Source: Kitasatospora azatica KCTC 9699 (GTDB lineage Bacteria > Actinomycetota > Actinomycetes > Streptomycetales > Streptomycetaceae). Taken from it: a stretch of 64,000 bases of DNA. How positions within the stretch are numbered: position 1 is the stretch's first letter; every line of letters begins with the position of its first letter. The notes under the pieces were generated by a model, which searched no databases, was not told the DNA's origin, and was given only the letters and a program-made list of their open reading frames with translations. The stretch spans positions 434,001 through 498,000 of the forward strand of contig NZ_JQMO01000003.1 of the NCBI RefSeq assembly GCF_000744785.1, given 5' to 3'. Positions 1 through 7,104 of this stretch are shown one piece after another. A program made the position numbers and the translations under genes.

Positions 1-358
1 TCCGTTGAGGGTTGTTGAACAGATGGCCAGTTCGGTGAGGTAGAGGCCGCCCGCGCAGTCGAGGGCTTCCTCCGAGGAACCGGCGGACAGTCCGCTGGGC
101 AGGATGCTGTCCCAACAGCTGTCATTAGCTGTCATTGCTGGCCGGGTAGAGGGCGAAGCCCCAGGTGTGCAGCGCTCCGGTGAAGCGCAGTCGGTACAGC
201 AGCAGACGCTATCCGCCGGGCAACTCGGCTGCGATGTAGGCGAATCCGGAGCGGAAGCGGACCATGATGGCGTCTTCGTGCGGCCAGCGCTCGCGAGCGT
301 GGCGGTTCAGGCGCTGGCGCAGGTGGTGTTGCATCGACTTCGACGGGTTCTTCGGCAC
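1..358 (-). pseudogene. Broken transposon-associated conserved gene, cut by the window edge
   Basis: On the minus strand a GTG at 358 opens a frame beginning MPKNPSKSMQHHLRQRLN, which resembles a small conserved streptomycete protein often seen beside insertion sequences. The frame hits an in-frame TAG at 209-211, after ...AAELPGG. Translation beyond the TAG stays family-like (LLLYRLRFTGALHTWGFAL) until TAA at 125-127. The tail (DSILPSGLSAGSSEEALDCA) then resumes in a different frame from about 110 to the window edge. One nonsense mutation plus a frame change make it a pseudogene. Family membership is from memory of the sequence type; its function is unknown. Confidence 0.7.
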
Positions 359-405
359 GGGCCCATCCTGCCGGGTATGAGGGGTCGCCGCCATGATCGT
401 TAGCC

Positions 406-825
406 GTGGGGGGTGAGCGACGGGCACGGACGGCGGTGGCGGTAGCAATCGATCGACAGGTCCGCGAACGGCTGGTGAGGACGGTGGCGTCGGCAAAGTC
501 CGAGGTTCGGGCGGTGCTGCGGGCCAAGATCGTGCTCGCGGCGGCGGACGGGCTCGCCAATGGCGCGATCGCCCGGGAGCTGGATATCAGTGTGAACACG
601 GTGCGCAAATGGCGCGGCCGGTTCGCCGCCCTGGGCCCGAGCGGTCTGCGGGACGCCGAACGCTCGGGGCGACCGAAGGCCTACGGCCCCGAGGTCCGCG
701 TGGCGATCGTGGCCACCGCGACCAGCGCGGCACCGCATCCGGAGGCGACCTGGTCGCACCGGGCCATCGCTCAGAAGGTGGCCCACACACACTCCGCGCC
801 GGTCTCCTCCCAGGTCGGCCGTAGG
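406..825 (+). pseudogene. Truncated IS630-type transposase (N-terminal HTH part)
   Basis: GTG at 406 begins a frame whose first ~135 residues match the N-terminal half of IS630/Tc1-like transposases. It has a helix-turn-helix (AIARELDISVNTVRKWRGRF), then LRDAERSGRPKAYG and a second HTH-like stretch (TWSHRAIAQKVA...SSQVGR). The family resemblance stops near 825, directly beside the stop codon of the opposing methyltransferase gene. The frame continues to 1128 only as antisense to that gene. The DDE catalytic domain is absent, so this is a remnant. No terminal inverted repeats were found. Confidence 0.75.
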
Positions 826-826
826 T

Positions 827-1651
827 TCAGACCTTTCGGCCCACGCCCGCGTACATCCAGCGCGTGGTGCCCTCGGTCGGGCCGTCCGGGCGCCAGAGCG
901 GGACGAAGTCCACGCCCGGGTCCAGCAGCTCCCAGCCGTCGAAGAACTCGGTCACCTGAGCGCGGCTGCGCAGCCGGATACCGGAGTCGGTCTTGTCCCA
1001 GGTCTTCGCGGCCTCGGCGGCCCGCTCGGGGTTGCCCTCGTAGGTGCTGTTGGAGAGCAGCAGGTAGCTGCCCGGCGCCACCCGCTCGAGGACCTGCCGC
1101 ACCGCGCGGTGGGCCTCCTCGTCGCTGACGAAGTGCAGCACCGCGACCAGCAGCACAGCGACCGGCTGCGAGAAGTCCACCAGGGCCTGCAGCTCGGGGC
1201 GCTCGAAGAGCTCGTCGAGGTCGCGGACGTCGCCGGTCAGCACGGTGGTGCTGCGGTTGTCGGCCAGCAGCGCCCGCCCGTGGGTGAGCACGATCGGGTC
1301 GTTGTCGACGTACACCACCCGGCTCTCGGGAGCCACCGACTGGGCGACCTGGTGCACGTTGCCCGGCGAGGGCAGGCCCGCGCCGACGTCGACGAACTGC
1401 CGGATGCCCGCCTGTGCGGCCATCCGCACCGCCCGCTGCAGGAAGGCGCGGTTCTCGCGGGCGGCCGCCGGTATGTCGGCGGAGACGCTGATCGCGTGCT
1501 CGGCCGCCTTCCGGTCCGGCGGGAAGTTGTCCTTGCCGCCCAGCCAGTAGTCGTAGATCCGGGCGGGGTGCGGACGGTCGGTCTGAAGGTCCGTCACGTT
1601 CTCGTTGCCCCAGGCCTGCTGCACCGTCTCCCCTTTGTTCCGTACCCGCAT
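827..1651 (-). CDS. SAM-dependent methyltransferase (DUF574 / Methyltransf_19 type)
   Basis: A 274-residue protein with the hallmark N-terminus of this actinobacterial family (RIYDYWLGGKDNFPPDR, near residue 30). A SAM-binding loop (FVDVGAGLPSPGNVH, near residue 85) and an acidic strand end (VVYVDNDPIV) follow. It is predicted to be a cytosolic Rossmann-fold methyltransferase with unknown acceptor; such genes are highly multiplied in streptomycetes. Its 3' end abuts the IS630 remnant, but the C-terminus (YAGVGRKV) looks complete. It appears monocistronic. Confidence 0.88.
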   Translation of the reverse strand: MRVRNKGETVQQAWGNENVTDLQTDRPHPARIYDYWLGGKDNFPPDRKAAEHAISVSADIPAAARENRAFLQRAVRMAAQAGIRQFVDVGAGLPSPGNVHQVAQSVAPESRVVYVDNDPIVLTHGRALLADNRSTTVLTGDVRDLDELFERPELQALVDFSQPVAVLLVAVLHFVSDEEAHRAVRQVLERVAPGSYLLLSNSTYEGNPERAAEAAKTWDKTDSGIRLRSRAQVTEFFDGWELLDPGVDFVPLWRPDGPTEGTTRWMYAGVGRKV

Positions 1652-1797
1652 CGCCGACCGCCTCCCCGGCGGTCCGGTGCAGCATAGCGGGCCCGTCCAC
1701 GGCGGCGAGCGGGTGTCTCAGGTTATTAGCGAGCTCCCCGGGGCGGGCCCGAGTAATGTCGACAGTCGGCCACCCCGAGTCTGCGAATGCGAGATCA

Positions 1798-1960
1798 GTT
1801 GACATCCTCTCCGCCCTGAGGGGGCGGGGATTCCCCTCAGCCTCGCGGCTGAGCCGCCGCGCGCCTGCGCGGCGGTGGGACTACTTCCTGCTTCACCAAC
1901 GACCGCCCGCCCGGAGTGCTCCGTTGAGGTCTTACACCGTCTCCACAGGCGGCAACCGCC
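1798..1960 (-). ncRNA. Predicted omega-RNA (reRNA) scaffold of the TnpB element
   Basis: TnpB nucleases are guided by an RNA made from the 3' end of tnpB through the element's right end into flanking DNA. Here the last ~120 bases of tnpB plus 1798-1836 contain three consecutive strong hairpins (1854-1875, 1836-1853, 1811-1827), as expected for such a scaffold. By family logic the guide would be the ~20 bases just outside the right end, 1778-1797 read on the minus strand. The scaffold's upstream boundary is a guess. Confidence 0.5.
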
Positions 1961-3057
1961 AGCCCGGCGGCCAGAATATTCTTGGCTGCGTTCACGTCCC
2001 GGTCATGCGTCGTTCCACAGTTGCACGTCCACTCACGGACGTTGAGCGGCATCTTGCCCCGCAAGGTTCCGCAGGCCGAGCACAGCTTGGAACTGGGGAA
2101 CCATCGGTCGACAACGACCAGGTCCCGCCCGTACCAATCGGCCTTGTATTCCAGCATGGACCGCATCTCGGTCCAGGAAGAGTCCGAGATGGCTCGGGAG
2201 AGCTTCCGGCTCCCGAGCATGTTCCGGACGCTCAGATCCTCGATCACGATCGTTTGGCTCTCACGAACGAGTCGAGTGGTCAGCCTATGCAGGAAGTCCC
2301 TGCGCCGATCGGCGATCCGGGCATACACCCGGCCGACCTTGATACGGACCTTCTCGCGATTGTTGGAGCCCTTCGCCTTGCGGGCAAGGTCCCGCTGAAC
2401 CTTGGCCAGGCGTTCCCGGTCTCGGCGCTCATGCCTCGGGTTGGCGACCTTCTCCCCCGTGGAGAGCGTCACCAGGCTGGTGACACCGGCATCAACACCC
2501 ACCGCCGCGTTCACGGCCGCAGGCATCGATGGCCGGTCCTCGCACAGCACAGAGACGAACCAGCGCCCGGCCGCGTCCTGCGACACGGTAACCATCGACG
2601 GCACACTGCCTTCGGGCAGCGGCCTCGACCACACGATATCCAGCGGATCGCTCATCTTCGCCAGCGTCAGCCGTCCGTCCCGGAACCGGAACGCGGAGCT
2701 GGTGTACTCCGCGGACTTGCGGGACTTCTTCCGCGACTTGAACGTCGGATACTTCGCCCGCTTCAGCCAGAAGTTGGCGAACGCCCCTTGCAGGTGCCGC
2801 AGCGCCTGCTGCAACGGAACCGACGACACCTCAGACAGGTAAGCCAGTTCCTCGGCCTTCTTCCACCCGGTCAGCATCGCGCTGGTGGCGTTGTAGTTGA
2901 CCCGCTCCCGGCGAAGCGTCCACGCCTCCGTGCGGGCCTGCAACGCCATGTTGTAGACCTTTCGTACACACCCGAACGTGCGCGACAGCTCAGCCGCCTG
3001 CGCATCGGTCGGGTAGAAGCGGTACTTGAACGCCCGCTTCACGTGGGTGGCCGCCAT
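1837..3057 (-). CDS. tnpB: TnpB RNA-guided DNA endonuclease (OrfB, RuvC-like)
   Basis: A 406-residue, apparently intact protein. An N-terminal helical/OrfB region (KYRFYPTDAQ...) leads to a RuvC-like nuclease whose three acidic residues are all present: D189 in VGVDAG, E273 in VIEDLS and D354 in HDRDVNAAKN. A zinc ribbon lies between the last two (C326, C329, C345, C347); the second pair is spaced CxC rather than CxxC. TnpB proteins are ancestors of Cas12 and cut DNA next to a target-adjacent motif using the omega-RNA. Start is ATG at 3057. Its 3' end overlaps the hairpins of the element end. Confidence 0.93.
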   Translation of the reverse strand: MAATHVKRAFKYRFYPTDAQAAELSRTFGCVRKVYNMALQARTEAWTLRRERVNYNATSAMLTGWKKAEELAYLSEVSSVPLQQALRHLQGAFANFWLKRAKYPTFKSRKKSRKSAEYTSSAFRFRDGRLTLAKMSDPLDIVWSRPLPEGSVPSMVTVSQDAAGRWFVSVLCEDRPSMPAAVNAAVGVDAGVTSLVTLSTGEKVANPRHERRDRERLAKVQRDLARKAKGSNNREKVRIKVGRVYARIADRRRDFLHRLTTRLVRESQTIVIEDLSVRNMLGSRKLSRAISDSSWTEMRSMLEYKADWYGRDLVVVDRWFPSSKLCSACGTLRGKMPLNVREWTCNCGTTHDRDVNAAKNILAAGLAVAACGDGVRPQRSTPGGRSLVKQEVVPPPRRRAAAQPRG

Positions 3058-3215
3058 GGATCACACACTGACATCCATCCTTGTGACCATCTGACGAGTA
3101 ATCACCTACCGAAAGAGCATGCCGCCTTGACTGCGGCCTGCCCAGCCCTGACCCACTACCCGGGAGATCCAATCCCTCCCCGACCTGAAGGCCGGGGTTT
3201 CCTTGGAGGTATCAG

Positions 3216-4619
3216 ATGACCGACCTGTCAGACGAGTTGCTGCCCCACGGCCTGCTGCCGGAGGCACTGCTGCCCGAGACCCGCCGCGCCCTGCTGCACC
3301 GTCTCGCGGTCGGCCAGGCGCAGGGCCGCACCCCCTCGCTGGTGGGCGCCGTGATGCGGGGCGGGCGGATGGTGTGGTCCGGCGCCCGCAGCATGATCGA
3401 GGGTCACGCGCCCGACGCCAACGTGCAGTACCGGATCGGCTCCATCTCCAAGACCTTCACCGCCGTGCTGGTGCTGCGGCTGCGCGACGAGGGGCTGCTC
3501 GATCTGGCCGATCCGCTGGAACAGCACCTGCCCGGAACCGTGGCCGGCCGCGCCACCATCCGCGAGTTGCTCTGCCACGCGGCCGGCCTGTCCTCCGAGA
3601 CGCCCGGGCCGTGGTGGGAGCGCACCCCGGGGTCGCTCCGCCCGGAGCTGGCCGACCTGTTGGAGGAGCAGCCCTTCCGGCACCCGGCCGGCGAGCGGTT
3701 CCACTACTCCAACCCCGGCTACGCGCTGCTCGGCGCTCTGGTGGAGCGCCTGCGCGGGGAGCCGTGGGGCGAGGTGCTGCGGCAGGAGGTGCTGGAGCCG
3801 CTCGGGCTGACCCGCACCACGCTGCTGCCGCAGTCCCCGCACGCGGGTGGCTTCGCCGTGCACCCGTGGGCCGATGTGATGCTGCCCGAGCCGCTGACCG
3901 ACACCGGCGCGATGGGGCCGGCCGGGCAGCTCTGGTCCACCGCCGCCGACCTGTGCCGCTGGGCCGCCTTCCTGCTGGCCGGGGACGAGAAGGTGCTCGC
4001 CACCGACACGCTGGCCGAGATGCGCCGTCCGGCCGTCGGGCCCGAGGGCGACTGGACCGCCTGCTACGGCCTCGGTCTGCAGCTGGCGCGGCGCAACGGT
4101 CGGGTGCTGGTCGGCCACGGCGGCTCGATGCCGGGCTTCCTGGCCGGGCTCTGGCTGAGCGAGGAGGACGATGTGGCGGCGGTCACCCTGGCCAATGTGA
4201 CGAGCGGCACGCCCACCTCGACCATCGCCGCCGACCTGGTCTCGATCGTGGCCGAGCGCGAACCGCGCTTCCCCGCGCCCTGGCGGCCGTTCACCGACGC
4301 CGATCCGCAACTGCTGGCGCTGACCGGGCCCTGGTACTGGGGGCCGAACCCGGTCGCCCTGCACCTGCGGGCCGGCCGGGCGCTGGAGCTGACCGAGCTC
4401 GGCAGCGCGGCCCGCGCCTCGCGGTTCCGACCCGAGCCGGACGGCAGCTGGACCGGTCTGGACGGGTACTACGCGGGTGAGCCGCTGCGCGTGGTGCACG
4501 CCGCGGACGGCACGGTCAGCCATCTTGACCTGGGAAGTTTCGTCCTGACCCGGGAGCCGTACGGCCCCGCGGAGGCGATTCCCGGGGGTGTGGACCCGCA
4601 GGGGTGGCACGCGGGCTGA
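3216..4619 (+). CDS. Serine beta-lactamase / D-Ala-D-Ala carboxypeptidase-like hydrolase
   Basis: A 467-residue class C-like serine hydrolase. The SxxK nucleophile motif is S76-I-S-K79, the YxN-type motif is Y164-S-N166 and the third motif is H301-G-G. The penicillin-binding fold spans about residues 35-370, followed by a C-terminal all-beta extension. There is no signal peptide, so it is probably cytosolic; the substrate is unknown and need not be a beta-lactam. GGAGG at 3205-3209 lies six bases before the ATG and coincides with the tip of the TnpB element. The insertion therefore supplied or just spared the ribosome binding site. Confidence 0.9.
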   Translation: MTDLSDELLPHGLLPEALLPETRRALLHRLAVGQAQGRTPSLVGAVMRGGRMVWSGARSMIEGHAPDANVQYRIGSISKTFTAVLVLRLRDEGLLDLADPLEQHLPGTVAGRATIRELLCHAAGLSSETPGPWWERTPGSLRPELADLLEEQPFRHPAGERFHYSNPGYALLGALVERLRGEPWGEVLRQEVLEPLGLTRTTLLPQSPHAGGFAVHPWADVMLPEPLTDTGAMGPAGQLWSTAADLCRWAAFLLAGDEKVLATDTLAEMRRPAVGPEGDWTACYGLGLQLARRNGRVLVGHGGSMPGFLAGLWLSEEDDVAAVTLANVTSGTPTSTIAADLVSIVAEREPRFPAPWRPFTDADPQLLALTGPWYWGPNPVALHLRAGRALELTELGSAARASRFRPEPDGSWTGLDGYYAGEPLRVVHAADGTVSHLDLGSFVLTREPYGPAEAIPGGVDPQGWHAG

Positions 4620-4749
4620 CGGCCCGTCGGGTGACGATTTGTATCGTTATGGATCTTTAGGTCCCAACATGAGACACCTCACATTGGCTTGTGATGGGAC
4701 CTTCGACCTGCCTACGGTGCTTCTCGTTCGTCCTCACACGAACCTCGCT

Positions 4750-4940
4750 CTCCGGAACGCCGAATCCTGCCGCCGGGCCGAGCGAGCACGTGCCTTCACA
4801 GCACCACGGCAGGGGCGGGGGAACCACAGGTAAGTCGCCTCACCCGGACTTGGTCCGGGCGGGGCTTGGGGTGAAGCCGCGCCTAGCGCGGCCGGGCAAC
4901 TCCAGCCCGAATCCGACAGCTCACCTCGCAGGCGTGGGAG
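4750..4940 (+). promoter_or_regulatory. c-di-AMP riboswitch (ydaO/yuaA class)
   Basis: The leader of the LysM gene shows the conserved blocks of the ydaO class in order: CCGAATCCTGCC at 4760-4771, GGGGGAACCAC near 4817, GGGGTGAAGCCGC near 4868, and CCGGGCAACTCCAGCCCGAATCCGACAGCTCACC split over about 4891-4925, then GCAGGCGT. In actinomycetes this riboswitch typically sits before cell-wall hydrolase and resuscitation-factor genes and turns them off when c-di-AMP is high. Boundaries are approximate. Confidence 0.92.
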
Positions 4941-4954
4941 AGGAAAAGCTTTTC

Positions 4955-5875
4955 ATGATGTCCCTCAACGGTCGTCCCAGCCTGCCCAGCCGCAGCACCA
5001 TCAAGCGCGTTGTCGCCGCCGCCGTCGTGGCCGGCGTCGGTGCCGGTATCCCCGTGATCGCCGCCGGTGGCGCCACCGCCGCCCCGGCCCACCAGAACAC
5101 CGCCGTCGCGCTGCAGGCCGCCGCCCCGACCCACGTGGTCGAGGCCGCCAAGCCGGCCGCCGTCCAGGCCGCGCCGCAGGCCGCCCCCCAGGCTGCCGCC
5201 CCGGCCGCTGCTCCCGCGACCTACACCGTGGTCTCGGGTGACTGGCTGTCCAAGATCGCCGCCTCGCACAACGTGCAGGGTGGCTGGCAGAAGCTCTACG
5301 AGCTGAACAAGTCCGTGCTCACCAAGGGCCCGAACCTGATCTTCCCCGGTCAGCACCTGACCCTGGCCACTGCCTCGGCTCCCGCCCAGGCTCCGGCGCA
5401 GGCCCCGGCCGCCCCGGCCGCTCCGGCCAAGCCGCAGAGCGCCCCGTCCACCCCGGCCCCGGCCAAGTCGGCCCCGGCCAAGGCTGCGCCGTCCGCCAAG
5501 AGCGACACCCAGGCTGCCAGCCGTTCGAACACCCGCAGCCCGCTGGCCGCCACCCCGGCCGCCGTGCCGGCTCCGGCCAACAACTCGGTCGCCTCGCTGC
5601 AGGCGCTCGCCGCGTCGATCGTCCCGGCCGACCAGCTGGCCTCGTTCGACCAGATCATCAGCCACGAGAGTGGCTGGAACATCACCGCCACCAACCCGAG
5701 CTCGGGTGCCTACGGCCTGCCGCAGGCCCTGCCCGGCAACAAGATGGCCTCGGCCGGCGCTGACTGGCAGACCAACCCCGCGACCCAGCTCCGCTGGGCG
5801 CTGCAGTACATGAACTCCACCTACGGCAGCCCGAACGCGGCGTGGGCCTTCTGGCAGACCCACTCGGCGTACTGA
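4955..5875 (+). CDS. Secreted LysM and lysozyme-like (transglycosylase/RPF-type) protein
   Basis: A 306-residue exported cell-wall protein. A signal peptide (basic start, hydrophobic VVAAAVVAGVGAGIPVIAAG, cleavage near TAAPA at ~43) is followed by one LysM domain (about 89-137, TYTVVSGDWLSKIA). Next come a long Ala/Pro-rich linker (138-208) and a C-terminal lysozyme-like SLT domain with the catalytic Glu E238 in ISHESGWN and the GAYGLPQ motif. It probably cleaves peptidoglycan during growth or germination. Two ATGs (4955, 4958) follow GAGAGGAAAAG. Expression is under the upstream c-di-AMP riboswitch, and a strong hairpin ends the unit. Confidence 0.92.
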   Translation: MMSLNGRPSLPSRSTIKRVVAAAVVAGVGAGIPVIAAGGATAAPAHQNTAVALQAAAPTHVVEAAKPAAVQAAPQAAPQAAAPAAAPATYTVVSGDWLSKIAASHNVQGGWQKLYELNKSVLTKGPNLIFPGQHLTLATASAPAQAPAQAPAAPAAPAKPQSAPSTPAPAKSAPAKAAPSAKSDTQAASRSNTRSPLAATPAAVPAPANNSVASLQALAASIVPADQLASFDQIISHESGWNITATNPSSGAYGLPQALPGNKMASAGADWQTNPATQLRWALQYMNSTYGSPNAAWAFWQTHSAY

Positions 5876-5941
5876 GCCGCCTGATCGCCTGATCTGATCC
5901 CTCGGGATTCCCCGGGTTGATTCCAGGATGATTCAGCCATC

Positions 5942-5994
5942 GGCCGGTCGTCGGGGCTTTGCAAACTTTGCAAAGCCCCGACGACCGGCCTTTT
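5942..5994 (+). terminator. Intrinsic terminator: perfect 24-bp inverted repeat and T-run
   Basis: Two perfectly complementary 24-base arms (5942-5965 and 5967-5990) are separated by a single C and followed by TTTT at 5991. The stem is unusually long and perfect for a terminator. It lies 66 bases after the LysM gene stop. Confidence 0.9.
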
Positions 5995-6030
5995 GGCTTT
6001 GCATGCCCGGGATCCGGGACCGGGGACCTG

Positions 6031-6088
6031 GGGGTCGGGAGTACCGGGGGGGGTCGGGAGTGCCGAGGGGCGGGAGTACTGGGGGTAC
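6031..6088. repeat. G-rich tandem repeat, three ~18-bp units
   Basis: Three imperfect copies of GGGTCGGGAGTACCGGGG occupy the gap between the terminator and the 3' end of the opposing lipoprotein gene. Runs of G (up to eight) on the plus strand could form a quadruplex. No gene lies here. Confidence 0.7.
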
Positions 6089-6101
6089 CAGGATCCGCGG
6101 C

Positions 6102-6482
6102 CTACCGGCTCGGCTCGGCGACCGGGAGGTCGGAGCGGTGGATGTCCACCCAGCGGCTGCCGAAGCAGCGGTAGTAGGCAGTGCCGGCAATCCCGAGGCC
6201 GTTGTCCTCACAGGGCTTGCTCGGATCGATCCGCGGCAGGCCGAAGGAGCAGGCGTCGGCCGCGTTACCGGCCCGCACGCAGTCGTCGGGACGCAGTCCC
6301 CCGCTCGGTACGGCAACCGCGGTCGGCAGATCGGTGGCCGCCCGGGACGGCTTCTTGGTCGACTGCACCGTGGAGTGCCCAGCCGGCGAGACGCCCGCGC
6401 AACCGCTGAGCGCGAGCAGGGCGGCGGCGCCGGCGAGCTGCACGGTGCACTTGATGATCACGGGCGGCGAATCTATCAGCAC
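6102..6482 (-). CDS. Small putative lipoprotein, unknown function
   Basis: A 126-residue protein with an N-terminal hydrophobic segment ending in a lipobox (LLALSGC, Cys near residue 28), so it is predicted to be anchored outside the membrane. The mature part is short and has five cysteines that could form disulfides (DDCVRAG, DACSFG, KPCED, YYRCFG and the lipidated Cys). No known domain recognised. A start at an internal GTG (VIIKCTV...) is possible. Confidence 0.65.
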   Translation of the reverse strand: MLIDSPPVIIKCTVQLAGAAALLALSGCAGVSPAGHSTVQSTKKPSRAATDLPTAVAVPSGGLRPDDCVRAGNAADACSFGLPRIDPSKPCEDNGLGIAGTAYYRCFGSRWVDIHRSDLPVAEPSR

Positions 6483-6542
6483 GCCCGTTCGTATGCGGTG
6501 GCAGGCTCCGGGCTCAGCGTTGGCGAAGACCGGCTGCCGGGC

Positions 6543-6989
6543 TCAGTCGGCCGCGCCGTAGCGGACCAGGTACCCGGCCAGCCGCGCCACGTCCTCGTCG
6601 GTCCAGTCGGTGAACCGCTCCGTGAAGGACTGCCGGCGCATCTCATGGGCGTCGCGCAGCAGGGCCAGTCCGGCGTCGCTCGGCCGCAGGATCTGGCCGC
6701 GGTGGTCCTCCGGGTCCGCCTCGCGACTCAGGTACCCCAACTTCTCCAGCGCACCGACCTGTCGGCTCACCGTCGACTTGTCGAGCATGAAGTAGGCGGC
6801 CAGGTCGGCCGCCCGGCAGCCGCCGCGCTCGTTCATCAGGTCGAGCATGCTGTACGTCACCAGCGAGAGTTCCGGGTGCAGCTGCGAGGCCTTGTGCCGG
6901 GCCCGGCGGGCGAAGGCGGTCAGCTCGCGCTGGATGATCTCGATCGACGCGTCTCGGCCGGACACCCGACTGCTCCTCAGCTCAACCAC
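6543..6989 (-). CDS. MarR-family transcriptional regulator
   Basis: A 148-residue winged-helix regulator. Dimerisation helices flank a DNA-binding core (GCRAADLAAYFMLDKSTVSRQVGALEKLGYLSRE split around residues 58-92) and a wing (DPEDHRGQILRPSDAG). The GTG at 6989 gives the longest form; GTG near 6965 (VSGRDAS) is an alternative. It is divergent from the STAND-WD40 gene across 115 bases and could control itself and that gene, but this is only positional. Confidence 0.88.
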   Translation of the reverse strand: MVELRSSRVSGRDASIEIIQRELTAFARRARHKASQLHPELSLVTYSMLDLMNERGGCRAADLAAYFMLDKSTVSRQVGALEKLGYLSREADPEDHRGQILRPSDAGLALLRDAHEMRRQSFTERFTDWTDEDVARLAGYLVRYGAAD

Positions 6990-6993
6990 TCAG

Positions 6994-7008
6994 CCCCACT
7001 GGTTGGGG
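6994..7008. promoter_or_regulatory. Candidate operator, CCCCA-N5-TGGGG
   Basis: A short perfect 5-bp inverted repeat directly upstream of the MarR-family gene's start, in the divergent gap. The position suits an autoregulatory site, but the half-sites are short. Confidence 0.3.
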
Positions 7009-7104
7009 AGTACAACATAGCCGGTCGGACCGGACGGTTACAAACGGTAGTCTTGGCGTGACAGATCCGACCGCCGCCACGGGCGGCCACCAGGGTGTCG
7101 CGGG

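Larger units (their letters stand above)
1798..3209 (-). mobile_element. IS200/IS605-group element carrying only TnpB
   Basis: The element reads on the minus strand. Its right end is the characteristic GAGGATGTCAAC (complement at 1798-1809). This is preceded inside by stacked hairpins: CCGCCC/GGGCGG at 1811-1827, CTCAGCC/GGCTGAG at 1836-1853 and a 9-bp GC stem at 1854-1875. The left end carries an imperfect hairpin at 3178-3197 (CCCCG..CGGGG). There is no TnpA (Y1 transposase) gene, so mobility would need a transposase in trans. The left tip lies within a few bases of the GGAGG at 3205-3209 that serves the beta-lactamase-like gene starting at 3216. The exact left boundary is inferred. Confidence 0.75.

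Noticed and set aside
1798..3209. A TnpA (Y1 transposase) gene in the TnpB element
   Set aside because: All the space is taken by tnpB and the two ends; no HUH or Tyr motif frame exists.
1756..3219. A 487-codon plus-strand frame through the TnpB element
   Set aside because: It is antisense to tnpB, whose catalytic residues and zinc ribbon are intact.
6031..6088. A regulatory G-quadruplex called as a definite element
   Set aside because: G-runs are present, but in this genome such runs are common and there is no conservation or positional evidence.
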